This document shows positions 1-8,734 of a stretch of 64,000 nt of DNA, one piece after another. Position 1 is the stretch's first letter, and each line of letters starts with the position of its first letter. Source of the DNA: Desulfobacter sp. (GTDB lineage: Bacteria > Desulfobacterota > Desulfobacteria > Desulfobacterales > Desulfobacteraceae); contig CP054837.1 in the NCBI GenBank assembly GCA_028768525.1, positions 186,001 through 250,000 on the forward strand. Direction: 5' to 3'. Below the pieces are notes generated by a model. The model was given only the letters and a program-made list of their open reading frames with translations, did not search any database and had not been told where the DNA came from. Made by a program: the position numbers and the translations under genes.

Positions 1-638
1 GACATCTGCCCCGGCCCCACGCCGGCCTGGGAGGTCTCAATATTTACGGCATGGAAAAGGTGAAGCTTGCACCCGATGTGGCTGGCCATCTTATAAGCAA
101 ACTGGAAGGCGGACATGGATGCCTTTGAAAAATCCGTACCAAATACAATCTGATTAAAGTACCAGAAACAGGTCTCGCACGGGCGGGATATGATCAGTAC
201 AGGACATTTGGCCCGTAAGGCCACCTTTTGCATGGTGGTGCCCACAATCCCCCGGAACCGCTCCGCAGCCGGGTCATCCTGGCGGGCATGGGCGCCCATG
301 ATGATGCAGTCCGCGTTAATTTTTCGGGCATATCTGAGAATTTCCGTTGACGGTATGCCGGCCATGGTCTCATAAACCGGTTCTCCGTGTTTTTTGGCCA
401 AGGATTCATAATTGGTTTTCATTTCGTCCTTGACCCATTCAATATAATCCGGGCCAGCCGTCTCTTTTTCTCCTGTGACGTAGTCGGTAATAAAAGCTCC
501 GCTCCCATGGGAGGGCTCGCCGAACACGTGGAGCAGGGTCAGTTGAGCCTCGTATTTTTCCGCCAGTTCAAAGGCGATCTTGGCGGCGGCATCACAGGCA
601 GGCGAGGAATTGGTGGCGAATAGAATTTGCTTAAACAT
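1..638 (-). CDS. Universal stress protein (UspA family), 3' end beyond window
   Basis: I read this gene directly from the minus strand. It starts at the ATG complementary to 636-638 (MFKQILFATNSSP) and stays open to base 1, giving at least 212 residues. It is a tandem Usp protein: the first domain ends near residue 148 with a nucleotide-binding-like stretch (IIMGAH, then GIVGTTMQKV and CPVLII), and a second begins near residue 160 (IVFGTDFSKAS). UspA proteins are cytoplasmic ATP-binding or dimerising proteins induced by stress or energy limitation. It is the last visible gene of the tmc/signalling operon, 3 bp after the preceding gene, so it is probably co-transcribed with it. The C-terminus is not in the window. 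Confidence 0.85.
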   Translation of the reverse strand, partial: MFKQILFATNSSPACDAAAKIAFELAEKYEAQLTLLHVFGEPSHGSGAFITDYVTGEKETAGPDYIEWVKDEMKTNYESLAKKHGEPVYETMAGIPSTEILRYARKINADCIIMGAHARQDDPAAERFRGIVGTTMQKVALRAKCPVLIISRPCETCFWYFNQIVFGTDFSKASMSAFQFAYKMASHIGCKLHLFHAVNIETSQAGVGPGQM

Positions 639-640
639 GG

Positions 641-1177
641 TTACCCCCTAATGGAACATTGTAACGGATTAAAATTAAAGGACAATTCCCAGGACACCCC
701 TTCGATGAGCTCGTACAGGCTGTAATGGGTTTCATAGGTAAACATATCCTGGCTGTCGCCGAAGATGATATGTTTGAGCTCCCCCAGGCAAAGTTCATGT
801 TCCAGCAAACTTTCCATCTGGAAGAATTTTAATCCAAGGATCTCATCACCCTTAACCCCCTTAAGGCTGTTGTAGATCTCAACCCCCGGTTTGCCGGGAA
901 AGCCCTTCATGGCAATGGTCTTGTAAAAAACCAGACGGTCAATGCCGTCGGCAGCCGGGTAGTCGTCTCCTGCTACCCTGGCCATTACCGCCAAGGGTTC
1001 CAGCATCTCGGACAACTGGATTAAAATATTGTATCGATCCACCATGGCAAAAAAGGACGCCAGGGTAAATCCCTGTTCCAGCTCAATCAGATGGGACAGG
1101 AGCTTTAACGGGCTGCCGGAAAATAATTTTCCTTTTTTTTCAATTTTCCCGTTTTTTCTCAGCGTCAGTTTTTCCAT
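641..1177 (-). CDS. Conserved-looking protein of unknown function in the tmc operon
   Basis: This 178-residue soluble protein has no signal peptide, membrane segment or motif I recognise. The N-terminus is basic (MEKLTLRKNGKIEKKGK). The rest is mixed alpha/beta with several aromatic and acidic residues near the C-terminus. It lies between the receiver-kinase hybrid (stop at 1181) and the Usp gene (start at 638) with gaps of only 3 and 2 bp, so it is almost certainly translated as part of the operon. A weak AGGA lies upstream of the ATG at 1177. As I recall, the Desulfovibrio vulgaris tmc locus also carries a small hypothetical gene among its signalling genes, but I cannot show that they are homologous. 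Confidence 0.7.
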   Translation of the reverse strand: MEKLTLRKNGKIEKKGKLFSGSPLKLLSHLIELEQGFTLASFFAMVDRYNILIQLSEMLEPLAVMARVAGDDYPAADGIDRLVFYKTIAMKGFPGKPGVEIYNSLKGVKGDEILGLKFFQMESLLEHELCLGELKHIIFGDSQDMFTYETHYSLYELIEGVSWELSFNFNPLQCSIRG

Positions 1178-1180
1178 GGA

Positions 1181-2326
1181 TTATTTTTCCTGTGGGACGG
1201 CGTCAAGTTGGATCATAAATTCAGATCCGCGCCCCTTTTCAGTGGTAAAGGAAATTTCTCCCTTGTGCTCTTCTATAATTTTTTTAGTGGTCATCAGACC
1301 AAACCCTGTGCCTCTGGCTCCTTTGGTGGTGATGAACTCCTTAAACAGCGAACGGCTGACCGCCGGATCCATGCCCGGGCCGTTATCCCGGATCCGGTAG
1401 ACCACCCGGCCCTTGTTTTCAGTCACAGTGACGGCAAGGCTTTTGTTTTCAGCACCCGGCTCAAATGCATCCAGGGCATTGGTCAGAATATTGTGGAGGG
1501 CGTTGGTCAGGGCATCGGTGTCCATAAGGACCCTCGCCCTCCCGTCCAATGGGGACAGGGTCAGTTTGATCTTTTCCTCCTGTGCCCGGTGAATCAGCAG
1601 AGATATTGCTTCTTCTGCCGGTGCGTTGGGATCCGTCTCCAACAGCTTGAGCCGGCTGGTCTTGGCGTAATTGAGCAGGTCCAATGATAGATTGGTAATC
1701 TTGTCAATATTTCCCTTCATCATTTCCCAGCCCTTGACCAGGTATTCCCTGTTTTCGTTTTCAATGCCCTGTTCAAGGATAAAGGAAGACCCCTTTAGCC
1801 CGCCGGCAATATTTTTGATCACGTGTGACATCCCGGCCACGGTCTGGCCGATGGTAACCAGTCCCTGGGTCTCATCCAGTTTTTTATCCTTTTCCCTGAT
1901 CAGGGATTCAAGGTCGTCCATGTGTGCCTGGATCCTGGAATTGATTGAAATCCGGTCCACGGCTTTGGCCACAGCCGATTCGATCTCCTGGGAATCAATG
2001 GGTTTGGTGATGAAATCAGCCGCCTCGTACTGAAGGCTTTTCACGGCCAGGTCCATATCCCCGTGCCCGGTGATCATAATCACCTCTGTTTCCGGGTTTA
2101 TCCCCTTGATGCGGCGCAGCAGTTCAATGCCGTCTATTCCCGGCATCTTAATATCCGTAATCACAATATCCGGGCGTTCTTTCTCGAAAATGGCAAGCCC
2201 CCTGTCCCCGTCCGGGGCCAGGAGCATGTTAAACCCGGCATGGCCCAGGGTGATGTTCAGCACATTCCTGATCCCCTCTTCATCATCCACGAGGAGGATG
2301 GTATACCTGCGGTCTGCCTTATCCAT
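1181..2326 (-). CDS. Receiver-histidine kinase hybrid (REC + HATPase)
   Basis: This is a 381-residue cytoplasmic protein with an N-terminal receiver (acidic pair D14/D15, phospho-acceptor D58 in VITDIKMPG, K in ITKP), a coiled linker, a dimerisation/phosphotransfer segment with an atypical H-box (GMSHVIKN) and a HATPase_c domain (N-box LTNALDAF, G1 DNGPGMD, G2 GTGFGL). A receiver in front of the kinase suggests that it takes a phosphoryl signal from the upstream kinase and passes it on. I chose the ATG at 2326 because AAGGAAGGTG lies just upstream and the start overlaps the stop of the upstream kinase by 8 bp (ATGGATAA). The reading frame is open further up to 2476, but that part overlaps the kinase gene. 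Confidence 0.85.
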   Translation of the reverse strand: MDKADRRYTILLVDDEEGIRNVLNITLGHAGFNMLLAPDGDRGLAIFEKERPDIVITDIKMPGIDGIELLRRIKGINPETEVIMITGHGDMDLAVKSLQYEAADFITKPIDSQEIESAVAKAVDRISINSRIQAHMDDLESLIREKDKKLDETQGLVTIGQTVAGMSHVIKNIAGGLKGSSFILEQGIENENREYLVKGWEMMKGNIDKITNLSLDLLNYAKTSRLKLLETDPNAPAEEAISLLIHRAQEEKIKLTLSPLDGRARVLMDTDALTNALHNILTNALDAFEPGAENKSLAVTVTENKGRVVYRIRDNGPGMDPAVSRSLFKEFITTKGARGTGFGLMTTKKIIEEHKGEISFTTEKGRGSEFMIQLDAVPQEK

Positions 2327-4652
2327 TTTCACCTTCCTTTGGCTCATTTTCCCCGGGATCAAACAGAATGATAAATGTGGCGCCGCCCTCTTTATTATTG
2401 TGCACTGAAATTTCCCCGCCGGATTCCTGGATGATGCCATAGGAAATTGAAAGGCCGAGTCCTGTGCCCTGCCCAACGTTTTTGGTGGTGAAAAAAGGTT
2501 CGAAGATTTTGTCCATATCCAGCCGGGCTATACCCGTTCCCGTATCCTTTATTTTGACCCGAATCCGTTCCTTTTCCTGACTTGTTTCCAGGGTAATCTG
2601 CTTGAGTCCGTTTCTGGGAGCGGCACCTGCCGAAACGCCTTCTTTTTGTTCAAATTTGCTGACAATGGCGTCCCGGGCATTGATAAGCAGGTTAATAAAA
2701 ACCTGTTCCAGCCGCACTGGATCTGCTGCAATCTTGGGGAGGCCGCCGCCCAGTTTCCATACGACATTGATTTCCCGGAGTTTGAGCTGCTGGCTGAAAA
2801 TATCAAATGCCCGTTTCAATACCTCATTAATATCCACAGGCTCTTTTTTAAACTCCGACTTACGTCCGAATAGCCGCATATGATTGGTGATTTTGGACGC
2901 CCGGTCAACGTGGGTTTCGATTTCACTGGACAGGGTCCTGAGGATCTCCCGGTCCACTTCCTGTTCAGATGCCATTTTTCTGGCAATAAAGCCGGACGCC
3001 GTCTTGATCACAGACAGGGGCTGGTTCAGCTCATGGGCCACCCCTGTGGCCATCTCACCTAAAGTGGCCATTTTGCCCGCCTGGATAAGTTGGTGTTCCG
3101 TTTCTACGGAATGGGTCACATCCACGGTAATGACGATGAGCACATTTTTTCCTTCGAATTCAGCCGGGCGGATCCAGATATTGACGAAGATATAATCCTC
3201 ATCTTTTTTCACATTCACCGCCCGTTCGTGGACGGGTTTTGACAAATTGGTCTGAATTTTTCTGAATTCGCTCACCCCAGGAAAGAGCATCACAAACCCT
3301 TTCCCCAAAAAATCCTCCCGGTCATACCCGTAAACGCTGATAGCCGCATCGTTGCAGTCCTGAAAAGACATATTCTCCCGGTCCAGAATAAACACGGGGT
3401 GGGGGATATTTTTAAAAATGGCCTGGTATTTTTTCTCGGAAATCCTGACTTTTTCCTCTAGTTTTTTTCTGTGGCTGATGTCCAGGCTCATTTCCATGGC
3501 TGCCGTAACATTGCCCTCTTCGTCGGTCAAGGGCGCTGTTTTCACAAACCAATGGGCTTCGGAACCATCCCGGTTCACCCCGGATTCCTCGCTGAAGTGG
3601 GGTTTCCCGTCAAGGAATGTCTTTTCCACCGGGCAGTTCAGACATTTGCTGGCCAGCCCCTTGTATGCGGCGTAGCAATACTGGCCGTATTGCGGGTTGA
3701 ACTTGCGGGCAAATTCCTGGTTGAATTCAATGAGTTCATAGTCTTTGTTCTGGACGGTGATGGTGCAGGGCACCTGTTCAAACAGATACTGGTACCTGGT
3801 TTTTTCCCGGTTAAGCTGATTCTGTTTTTCCTGAATTTCCCGGCCCATGGAATTGATGGCCGAAGAAAGAAGGCCGATTTCGTCTTTGGATGCCACCGGC
3901 TGCTCCAGCCGGTCGAACCGGCCCCGGGCGATGTGGCGGGTCGCCTTGATAAGGCGATTGATGGGGCGGGTGACAATAAAAAGTATGATGATACAGATGG
4001 TGGCCGCCAGAATGGCAAAGAGATAGACGGCCGTCCATAGGTACATTTTCCGGCTCTGGGAGATCTCTTCCTTCACCGCTTCCAGGGAGACCACCACATC
4101 CAGGGATCCCAGTTTCTTTATGCGGCGTGGGTGGTAGTGGCATTGCGCCGTGGAACAGGACGGAGCGTTGAGAATGGGGTTGATCACCCCCAGTTTAAGT
4201 TCCCCGTTTTCCGAGGTAAAAACCCGGGTCCTCGCCTTGATGTCCGGCTCCATAACCGGCGGGTCCACCTCATGGCAGACCCTGCAGGAAATATCCTGTT
4301 TTTTGGCGGAGGTGCCGATTTCCGGAGGAACATTGGAGAACCGGACCTGGCCCTTGCAGTTATATACGCGGATCTGCTGGATGTCATTGTACTCAGCCAT
4401 GGAGGCCATGATGTCCTGCATGTCCTCGGTGGGGGAATGAAGCATGGCAAACCAGGTCAGCTTCAGCACTGAATTGCAGAATTTATCCACGTCGGACACG
4501 GCCTTGTCTATGAGCATCCGTTCCTGGTACCGGATGGAAAAATGGGACCATATAAAAATACTTGCAAAAAGGACCGTGCCGACAGGTACGAGTAGCTTAA
4601 ATGCCAGCCCGCTCCTTGTGTTCAGTCCTGATTCCGCAGTTCTTTTTTCCAT
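2319..4652 (-). CDS. Membrane sensor histidine kinase with haem-c-type periplasmic domain
   Basis: This protein has about 777 residues: TM1 at about 18-40, a periplasmic sensor, TM2 at about 205-228, HAMP at about 229-282, two PAS domains (about 300-410 and 420-535), HisKA with its H-box near 539 (GVAHELNQPL) and HATPase_c (NLLINARDA, DTGTGIA, GTGLGLS). The periplasmic region has a canonical haem c motif CRVCH (123-127) and a second CSTAQCH (166-172, a CX4CH spacing), so it probably binds covalent haem and senses redox state or a gas. The first PAS carries C-x10-C-x2-CP. I chose the ATG at 4652 because GGAAGGG lies 5' of it. A GTG at 4679 would add 9 residues and overlap the previous stop. 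It lies directly in the tmc operon. Confidence 0.9.
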   Translation of the reverse strand: MEKRTAESGLNTRSGLAFKLLVPVGTVLFASIFIWSHFSIRYQERMLIDKAVSDVDKFCNSVLKLTWFAMLHSPTEDMQDIMASMAEYNDIQQIRVYNCKGQVRFSNVPPEIGTSAKKQDISCRVCHEVDPPVMEPDIKARTRVFTSENGELKLGVINPILNAPSCSTAQCHYHPRRIKKLGSLDVVVSLEAVKEEISQSRKMYLWTAVYLFAILAATICIIILFIVTRPINRLIKATRHIARGRFDRLEQPVASKDEIGLLSSAINSMGREIQEKQNQLNREKTRYQYLFEQVPCTITVQNKDYELIEFNQEFARKFNPQYGQYCYAAYKGLASKCLNCPVEKTFLDGKPHFSEESGVNRDGSEAHWFVKTAPLTDEEGNVTAAMEMSLDISHRKKLEEKVRISEKKYQAIFKNIPHPVFILDRENMSFQDCNDAAISVYGYDREDFLGKGFVMLFPGVSEFRKIQTNLSKPVHERAVNVKKDEDYIFVNIWIRPAEFEGKNVLIVITVDVTHSVETEHQLIQAGKMATLGEMATGVAHELNQPLSVIKTASGFIARKMASEQEVDREILRTLSSEIETHVDRASKITNHMRLFGRKSEFKKEPVDINEVLKRAFDIFSQQLKLREINVVWKLGGGLPKIAADPVRLEQVFINLLINARDAIVSKFEQKEGVSAGAAPRNGLKQITLETSQEKERIRVKIKDTGTGIARLDMDKIFEPFFTTKNVGQGTGLGLSISYGIIQESGGEISVHNNKEGGATFIILFDPGENEPKEGENG

Positions 4653-4678
4653 GGTCCCTTCCGTATGGGTCGTGGCCA

Positions 4679-5032
4679 CTAACCAGTGAGAATCTGGTTA
4701 ACGGTTTTCAATAATTCATCCTTGTCAAAGGGTTTGGCAAAAAAAGCCTCGGCTTTGGGAATGGAGTATTTGCGGCCTGAGAGGCCGGAAATAACCACAA
4801 CCGGTGTTGAGAACCCCTTTATTTTCGAAATTTTTCTAAAAAACCTGGGACCCCACTCTTCGGGCATTTCCAGATCCAGGGTGATGAGGTCCGGGGAATT
4901 TGCCTGGAACACGTCAAAGGCGTCTTTACCGTCCTGGGCAATGCAGGTGTCATATCCGTTGTCCTGAAACAGGGCGTCCAGATAGCGGGTAATGGCCGGA
5001 TCATCGTCTACAATCATTATTTTTTTTGTCAT
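4679..5032 (-). CDS. Single-domain response regulator
   Basis: This 117-residue receiver has no output domain. It has an acidic cluster (MIVDDDP), a phospho-acceptor Asp (LITLDLEMPEE), a Ser in the Thr/Ser position (VVISGL) and the conserved Lys (FAKPFD). The ATG at 5032 has an ideal AAGGAGG six bases upstream. The frame is open to 5062, but the upstream Met has no comparable site. It lies 11 bp after tmcA and ends at the beginning of the kinase gene. A CheY/DivK-like phosphorelay step with the neighbouring kinases is the natural inference. Confidence 0.9.
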   Translation of the reverse strand: MTKKIMIVDDDPAITRYLDALFQDNGYDTCIAQDGKDAFDVFQANSPDLITLDLEMPEEWGPRFFRKISKIKGFSTPVVVISGLSGRKYSIPKAEAFFAKPFDKDELLKTVNQILTG

Positions 5033-5043
5033 TGCAGGCCTCC

Positions 5044-5436
5044 TTATTCTTTTTTGTGGCACTCGCCGCAGAGCAGCGGTCCTTTTCCCTTGTCAATATG
5101 GCAGGTTCTGCACTGGGTATGGTATGCATTGGCCAGGGCCATTTTGTTTTCAGGCGTCGCTTTAAGGCTGTGGCACTCGGAACAGGGGCTGTCCTCGCTG
5201 GACTCCCCTTCCACAATTTTGCCGTTTTCCCAGACGTGGTGACAGACCTCGCAGTCTTCAACTCCGGCGGCTTCATTGTGGGTATCGTGGTCAAACAAGG
5301 CCGCAGGCCGTTTTAGGGTGTCAAAGGCCGAGGCGTCAATGCGGCTTTGTTCACTCTCTTCATCCTGGCCCACGGCAAGCCCCATTGTTACCAGGGTCAA
5401 GAGGATAAACGCTAGGGTAATAATCTTTGTTTTCAT
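5044..5436 (-). CDS. tmcA: Tmc complex tetrahaem cytochrome c3 (acidic type II c3)
   Basis: This is a 130-residue precursor with a Sec signal peptide (MKTKIITLAFILLTLVTMGL, cleavage near residue 23) and four CXXCH haem sites: CEVCH 62-66, CSECH 85-89, CRTCH 109-113 and CGECH 123-127. H50, H53, H67 and H106 are candidate distal ligands. The mature part is acidic. Four haems and this size fit class III cytochrome c. Acidic TmcA accepts electrons from periplasmic type I c3 and hydrogenases and is the periplasmic subunit of Tmc. It is followed by the signalling genes and preceded by tmcB (15-bp gap), which makes the assignment firm. Confidence 0.92.
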   Translation of the reverse strand: MKTKIITLAFILLTLVTMGLAVGQDEESEQSRIDASAFDTLKRPAALFDHDTHNEAAGVEDCEVCHHVWENGKIVEGESSEDSPCSECHSLKATPENKMALANAYHTQCRTCHIDKGKGPLLCGECHKKE

Positions 5437-5450
5437 CTTTTTCTCCCGGT

Positions 5451-6779
5451 TTATTTGCCTTTATATACTTTTTTATCCATGGTTTCGAAAATGATGTCTC
5501 CCAGGAATTTAACTTCCATACCAAGTTCGTAGTGGTGGACAATATCCTCCAGGCCGGAATGGCAGTTGTGGCATGGGGCAATGAGCACCTCGGCACCGGT
5601 TGCTTTCAATTGTTCCGCCTTGACCCGGTTGTTTACCATGCGTTCGCCCTTGTAGGGTGGGCCGCAGTTGATGACGCCGCCTCCGGCGCCGCAGCAGTAG
5701 TTATGCTCCCGGTTGGGAGTCATTTCAACAAAATCATCGCAGATCATGTTCACCACCCGCCGGGCCATGTCGTGGAGCCCCCTGCCCCTGGATACGTTGC
5801 AGGGGTCGTGGAGGGTGACCTTTTTACCGTATTTTTCTTTTATGGTAATCCGGCCCTGGGTGAGCAGTTCATGGTAGAATTCCAGTGCATGGACCACCTC
5901 AAAGGGCGGCATGCCCCAGGAGACCCATCGGTTGCCCACATCGTAGATGGACCGGAATGCATGGCCGCATTCCCCCATGACGATGCGCTTGACCCCGAGT
6001 TCGGCGGCCTTTTCATAAAAGGTCCTGGCGATACGCCCGGAGATTTCGTTGTCCCCGGTGTACATGGCCATGTTGGAATTGTCCCAGCCCGGCATGGATG
6101 GCATGGTCCAGTTCATGCCGGCGGCATGCATCATCACGGCGGCCTGGTAGATCAGGCCGGCCTGGAACTTGGGTTCCGGCGCAATCACCGAGTACATGAG
6201 GTCTGCACCCCGTTTGTCCAGAGGGATACGCAGGTTTTCGAATTCCTCCCTGGCATCCTCTTCCTGCCACTGGAGGGTGTCGATCCATTCGTCTTCTTTC
6301 ACCCACATCTGGTTCAGGGTCACGGAATGGGAGTTCACCGTATCCTGGATGTACTGGGGGGTGATCTCAAGTTTGTGGCAGATCCGGCGGACCATGAGCA
6401 TCATATAGGCGATGTCGATGCCGAAGGGACAATACATTGAACACCGGCGGCATACATTGCACTCCAGGTGGCAGATGTGAACGGCCCGTCTCAGGAAATC
6501 CTTGGATACATCTCCCTTTTTATCGATCATTTCCCAGACCGTCTGTTTCACCTTGGCTGCCGGGGAGTAGCTCGGGTCCCTGTCATTGGACAGAAAATAG
6601 GAACAGGCGTCGGCGCAGAGGCCGCAGCGCATACAGGTTTCCACATAGGTCTTGAACCGGGCACCGGTTTCCTTTTCCAGAACCTGGTTGATGGTATTGA
6701 TAATCCGGTCACGGGTCAGCCGTTCAAGGCCTGCCTCGACCGCCGGGTCTGTCGCTTTTTCCATTGTTTTATTTTCCAT
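5451..6779 (-). CDS. tmcB: Tmc complex cytoplasmic iron-sulfur (CCG) subunit
   Basis: This 442-residue protein has two 4Fe-4S motifs (C49-x2-C52-x2-C55-x3-C59 and C107-x2-C110-x2-C113-x3-CP) followed by HdrD-like CCG cysteine domains (GECGHAF; HDPCNVSRG, YCCGAGGG, APCHNCHSG). There is no signal peptide, so it is cytoplasmic. TmcB resembles HdrD/HmcF/DsrK and would exchange electrons with a disulfide/dithiol or another cytoplasmic partner. It lies between tmcC and tmcA, with gaps of 31 and 14 bp. Confidence 0.9.
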   Translation of the reverse strand: MENKTMEKATDPAVEAGLERLTRDRIINTINQVLEKETGARFKTYVETCMRCGLCADACSYFLSNDRDPSYSPAAKVKQTVWEMIDKKGDVSKDFLRRAVHICHLECNVCRRCSMYCPFGIDIAYMMLMVRRICHKLEITPQYIQDTVNSHSVTLNQMWVKEDEWIDTLQWQEEDAREEFENLRIPLDKRGADLMYSVIAPEPKFQAGLIYQAAVMMHAAGMNWTMPSMPGWDNSNMAMYTGDNEISGRIARTFYEKAAELGVKRIVMGECGHAFRSIYDVGNRWVSWGMPPFEVVHALEFYHELLTQGRITIKEKYGKKVTLHDPCNVSRGRGLHDMARRVVNMICDDFVEMTPNREHNYCCGAGGGVINCGPPYKGERMVNNRVKAEQLKATGAEVLIAPCHNCHSGLEDIVHHYELGMEVKFLGDIIFETMDKKVYKGK

Positions 6780-6810
6780 GGCTGATGGCTCCTTGTTCTC
6801 CTTGTAAATA

Positions 6811-7470
6811 TTACCAGTCCCGTGCGTGTCTGACGTTGCCGAATTCCGATCCGGTATAGGCCCGGGTCAGGGGGGCGGTGATCATATGCGCCAGCCGTGA
6901 AAAAGGTATGATAATCAACATAAACTCACCGGTTAAAATATGTATGATGGTCATCCACCGGTAGGCAACGACCTGGTGATAGGCAAGAAATCCGGTCAAA
7001 AAAGGAAGCAGGACGATGGAAAGCAGCACAAAATCCTTGGCCGAGGTGAGAAACTTGATTTCCGGAACCATGATCCTGCGTCCGCCGAAAAACACCAGAG
7101 CGGCGATGATGACCACGGTGAGCAGATCCGCCAGGCCGTCGTTAAGTACGGGCCAGGAGATATTGAATGCCTCCTCAACCAGCACCACATGGGCGGAAAG
7201 AAAAATGGGCACCGCAAACAAGGCCAGGTGGAAGACATAGGAGATCCCGTAGAATATGGGCTGCTGCCGGGTGGACCGGGGGAAAAACGGGATGAGCCAA
7301 GCGCCGATGGACCGCAGGCTGTGGAACAGCGTCAGATAGGTAAAAATATAGGGCTCTGTTTCCCTGATCTCCCGGATAACTGCGGCCAGTTTCCAGCATA
7401 GTCCCCCGAAAAAGACCAGGAAGGAAATCCAGACCATGGGCCCCATGATAAAATCAATAAATCCGTTCAT
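6811..7470 (-). CDS. tmcC: Tmc complex membrane cytochrome b subunit
   Basis: This 219-residue integral membrane protein has five to six hydrophobic helices. Several membrane-embedded or boundary histidines (FHSLRS, VFHLAL, SAHVVL, AYHQVV, IIHILT, LAHMIT) can bind b haems, as in the NarI/DsrM/HmcE-like family. TmcC conducts electrons between periplasmic TmcA and cytoplasmic TmcB. Its position between tmcD and tmcB supports the call. The b-haem ligands cannot be assigned individually without an alignment. Confidence 0.87.
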   Translation of the reverse strand: MNGFIDFIMGPMVWISFLVFFGGLCWKLAAVIREIRETEPYIFTYLTLFHSLRSIGAWLIPFFPRSTRQQPIFYGISYVFHLALFAVPIFLSAHVVLVEEAFNISWPVLNDGLADLLTVVIIAALVFFGGRRIMVPEIKFLTSAKDFVLLSIVLLPFLTGFLAYHQVVAYRWMTIIHILTGEFMLIIIPFSRLAHMITAPLTRAYTGSEFGNVRHARDW

Positions 7471-7481
7471 TTTTATTCTCC

Positions 7482-8732
7482 TTACAGAGCGATAATGCGC
7501 CGTTTGTAAATCCCGTCTTCAATTCCCTTGACCAGGACCTTGTCTCCCTCCGGACTGACCACGGGATCGGCCATGTATTCATAGGGTCCGGTCACCACCT
7601 TGTCGTTCACGGCAGTGAAGAACCGGCCGTCTTTTTCATAGCTCACCGCCACTACGGAACCGTCGGCGGTCATATCCGGTGTAAACACTTTGTCGCAGGA
7701 AAGCTGCCAGGCCTTGTCATCCTGGGCCACCCCCCATACGCCGTTATTCTTGAATACGGCGGCAAGGCTGCTGCCGTCCCCGGAGAAATAGATGTCCCTG
7801 ACCATGGTGTCCCAACTCAGTGTCCATGGCCTGTCGTTTCTGGCCACGCTCCACCTGCCGAAGGTGGTGGCCACCACTGCGGCAATGTCGGTATTGGCTG
7901 CATTTCCGGCCAGGCGCCAGATATTCTCATAGCCGCTGGCCCATAGGGGCTGGTTGTCTTTGTAGAGATACCATTTACCGCCGGTCCGCACCGGTGCGAC
8001 CACGGATTTGCTGCCGCCGTCCCCGTTGCAGAACATGGGCCGCCATACCGCCTGGTACCGGCCATCCCAGGGCTTTCCGTCCACGGCAATGCCGTATTTT
8101 TCCCGATCGAAACGTGCGGCCCAGGCAATGGATTGACCGTCCTGGTCAAAGCAGAGGTCCCAGATGTTCAGGAAACGTTCTTCCAGTGCCTCTCCATTCA
8201 CGGCAACTGAAAACAGCCCCTTGGAAAAAGCGTCCACATCGGCGGCCGCCATGGAGTCCACCTGTACCACGGCAGCGGTTTTCCCCCCCCGGCCCAGGAC
8301 CATCTGGGTAATCTGCTCAAAATTTTCCTCCCAGGGCTGGTCCTCCACGGCCATGCCGTATTCCATGTCACGCTGGAAGGCAAGACCGATGCTGCCGTCG
8401 GGGCTGGCCTTCAGGTCCCAGATAAAATCAAACTGATTGGACCAGGGCGTTCCGTCCACCACCAGGGACCATTCTTCATCCTGGCAGGCGCAGACGGCCA
8501 GACGCCCGTCGGGCATAGCCTTCAGGCTCCAGGCCTTTTCATGTTCCCCCTCCCAGAGTTCGCCGTTGACACAGATCCCGAAGGCCATTTCATCCACATT
8601 GACGATGGCGGCTACGGACTCTCCGTCCGGCGTAATACAGGGATCCTCCACCCAATTGAAGCGGGATTCCCATTCTTTCACCGGTATCTCTTTGAGTTGG
8701 GTGCTCCAGTCCCATGATTGTTTTTCTTCCAT
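7482..8732 (-). CDS. tmcD: Tmc complex cytoplasmic tryptophan-rich repeat protein
   Basis: This 416-residue soluble protein is built of repeating blocks of about 45 residues with a recurrent pattern: a short strand ending in PDG, an aromatic strand such as YGIAVDGKPW, then a Trp-rich turn. This suggests a beta-propeller or WD40-like fold. It is very rich in Trp and Asp and has no cysteine cluster or cofactor motif. TmcD is the fourth subunit of the Tmc complex, with no known catalytic role. It lies 11 bp upstream of tmcC. The order in this operon (D-C-B-A in transcription) is inverted relative to the A-B-C-D order I recall from Desulfovibrio. Confidence 0.82.
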   Translation of the reverse strand: MEEKQSWDWSTQLKEIPVKEWESRFNWVEDPCITPDGESVAAIVNVDEMAFGICVNGELWEGEHEKAWSLKAMPDGRLAVCACQDEEWSLVVDGTPWSNQFDFIWDLKASPDGSIGLAFQRDMEYGMAVEDQPWEENFEQITQMVLGRGGKTAAVVQVDSMAAADVDAFSKGLFSVAVNGEALEERFLNIWDLCFDQDGQSIAWAARFDREKYGIAVDGKPWDGRYQAVWRPMFCNGDGGSKSVVAPVRTGGKWYLYKDNQPLWASGYENIWRLAGNAANTDIAAVVATTFGRWSVARNDRPWTLSWDTMVRDIYFSGDGSSLAAVFKNNGVWGVAQDDKAWQLSCDKVFTPDMTADGSVVAVSYEKDGRFFTAVNDKVVTGPYEYMADPVVSPEGDKVLVKGIEDGIYKRRIIAL

Positions 8733-8734
8733 AT

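Noticed and set aside
5427..6440. 337-codon frame antisense to tmcB
   Set aside because: tmcB has clear Fe-S and CCG motifs; the antisense frame has none.
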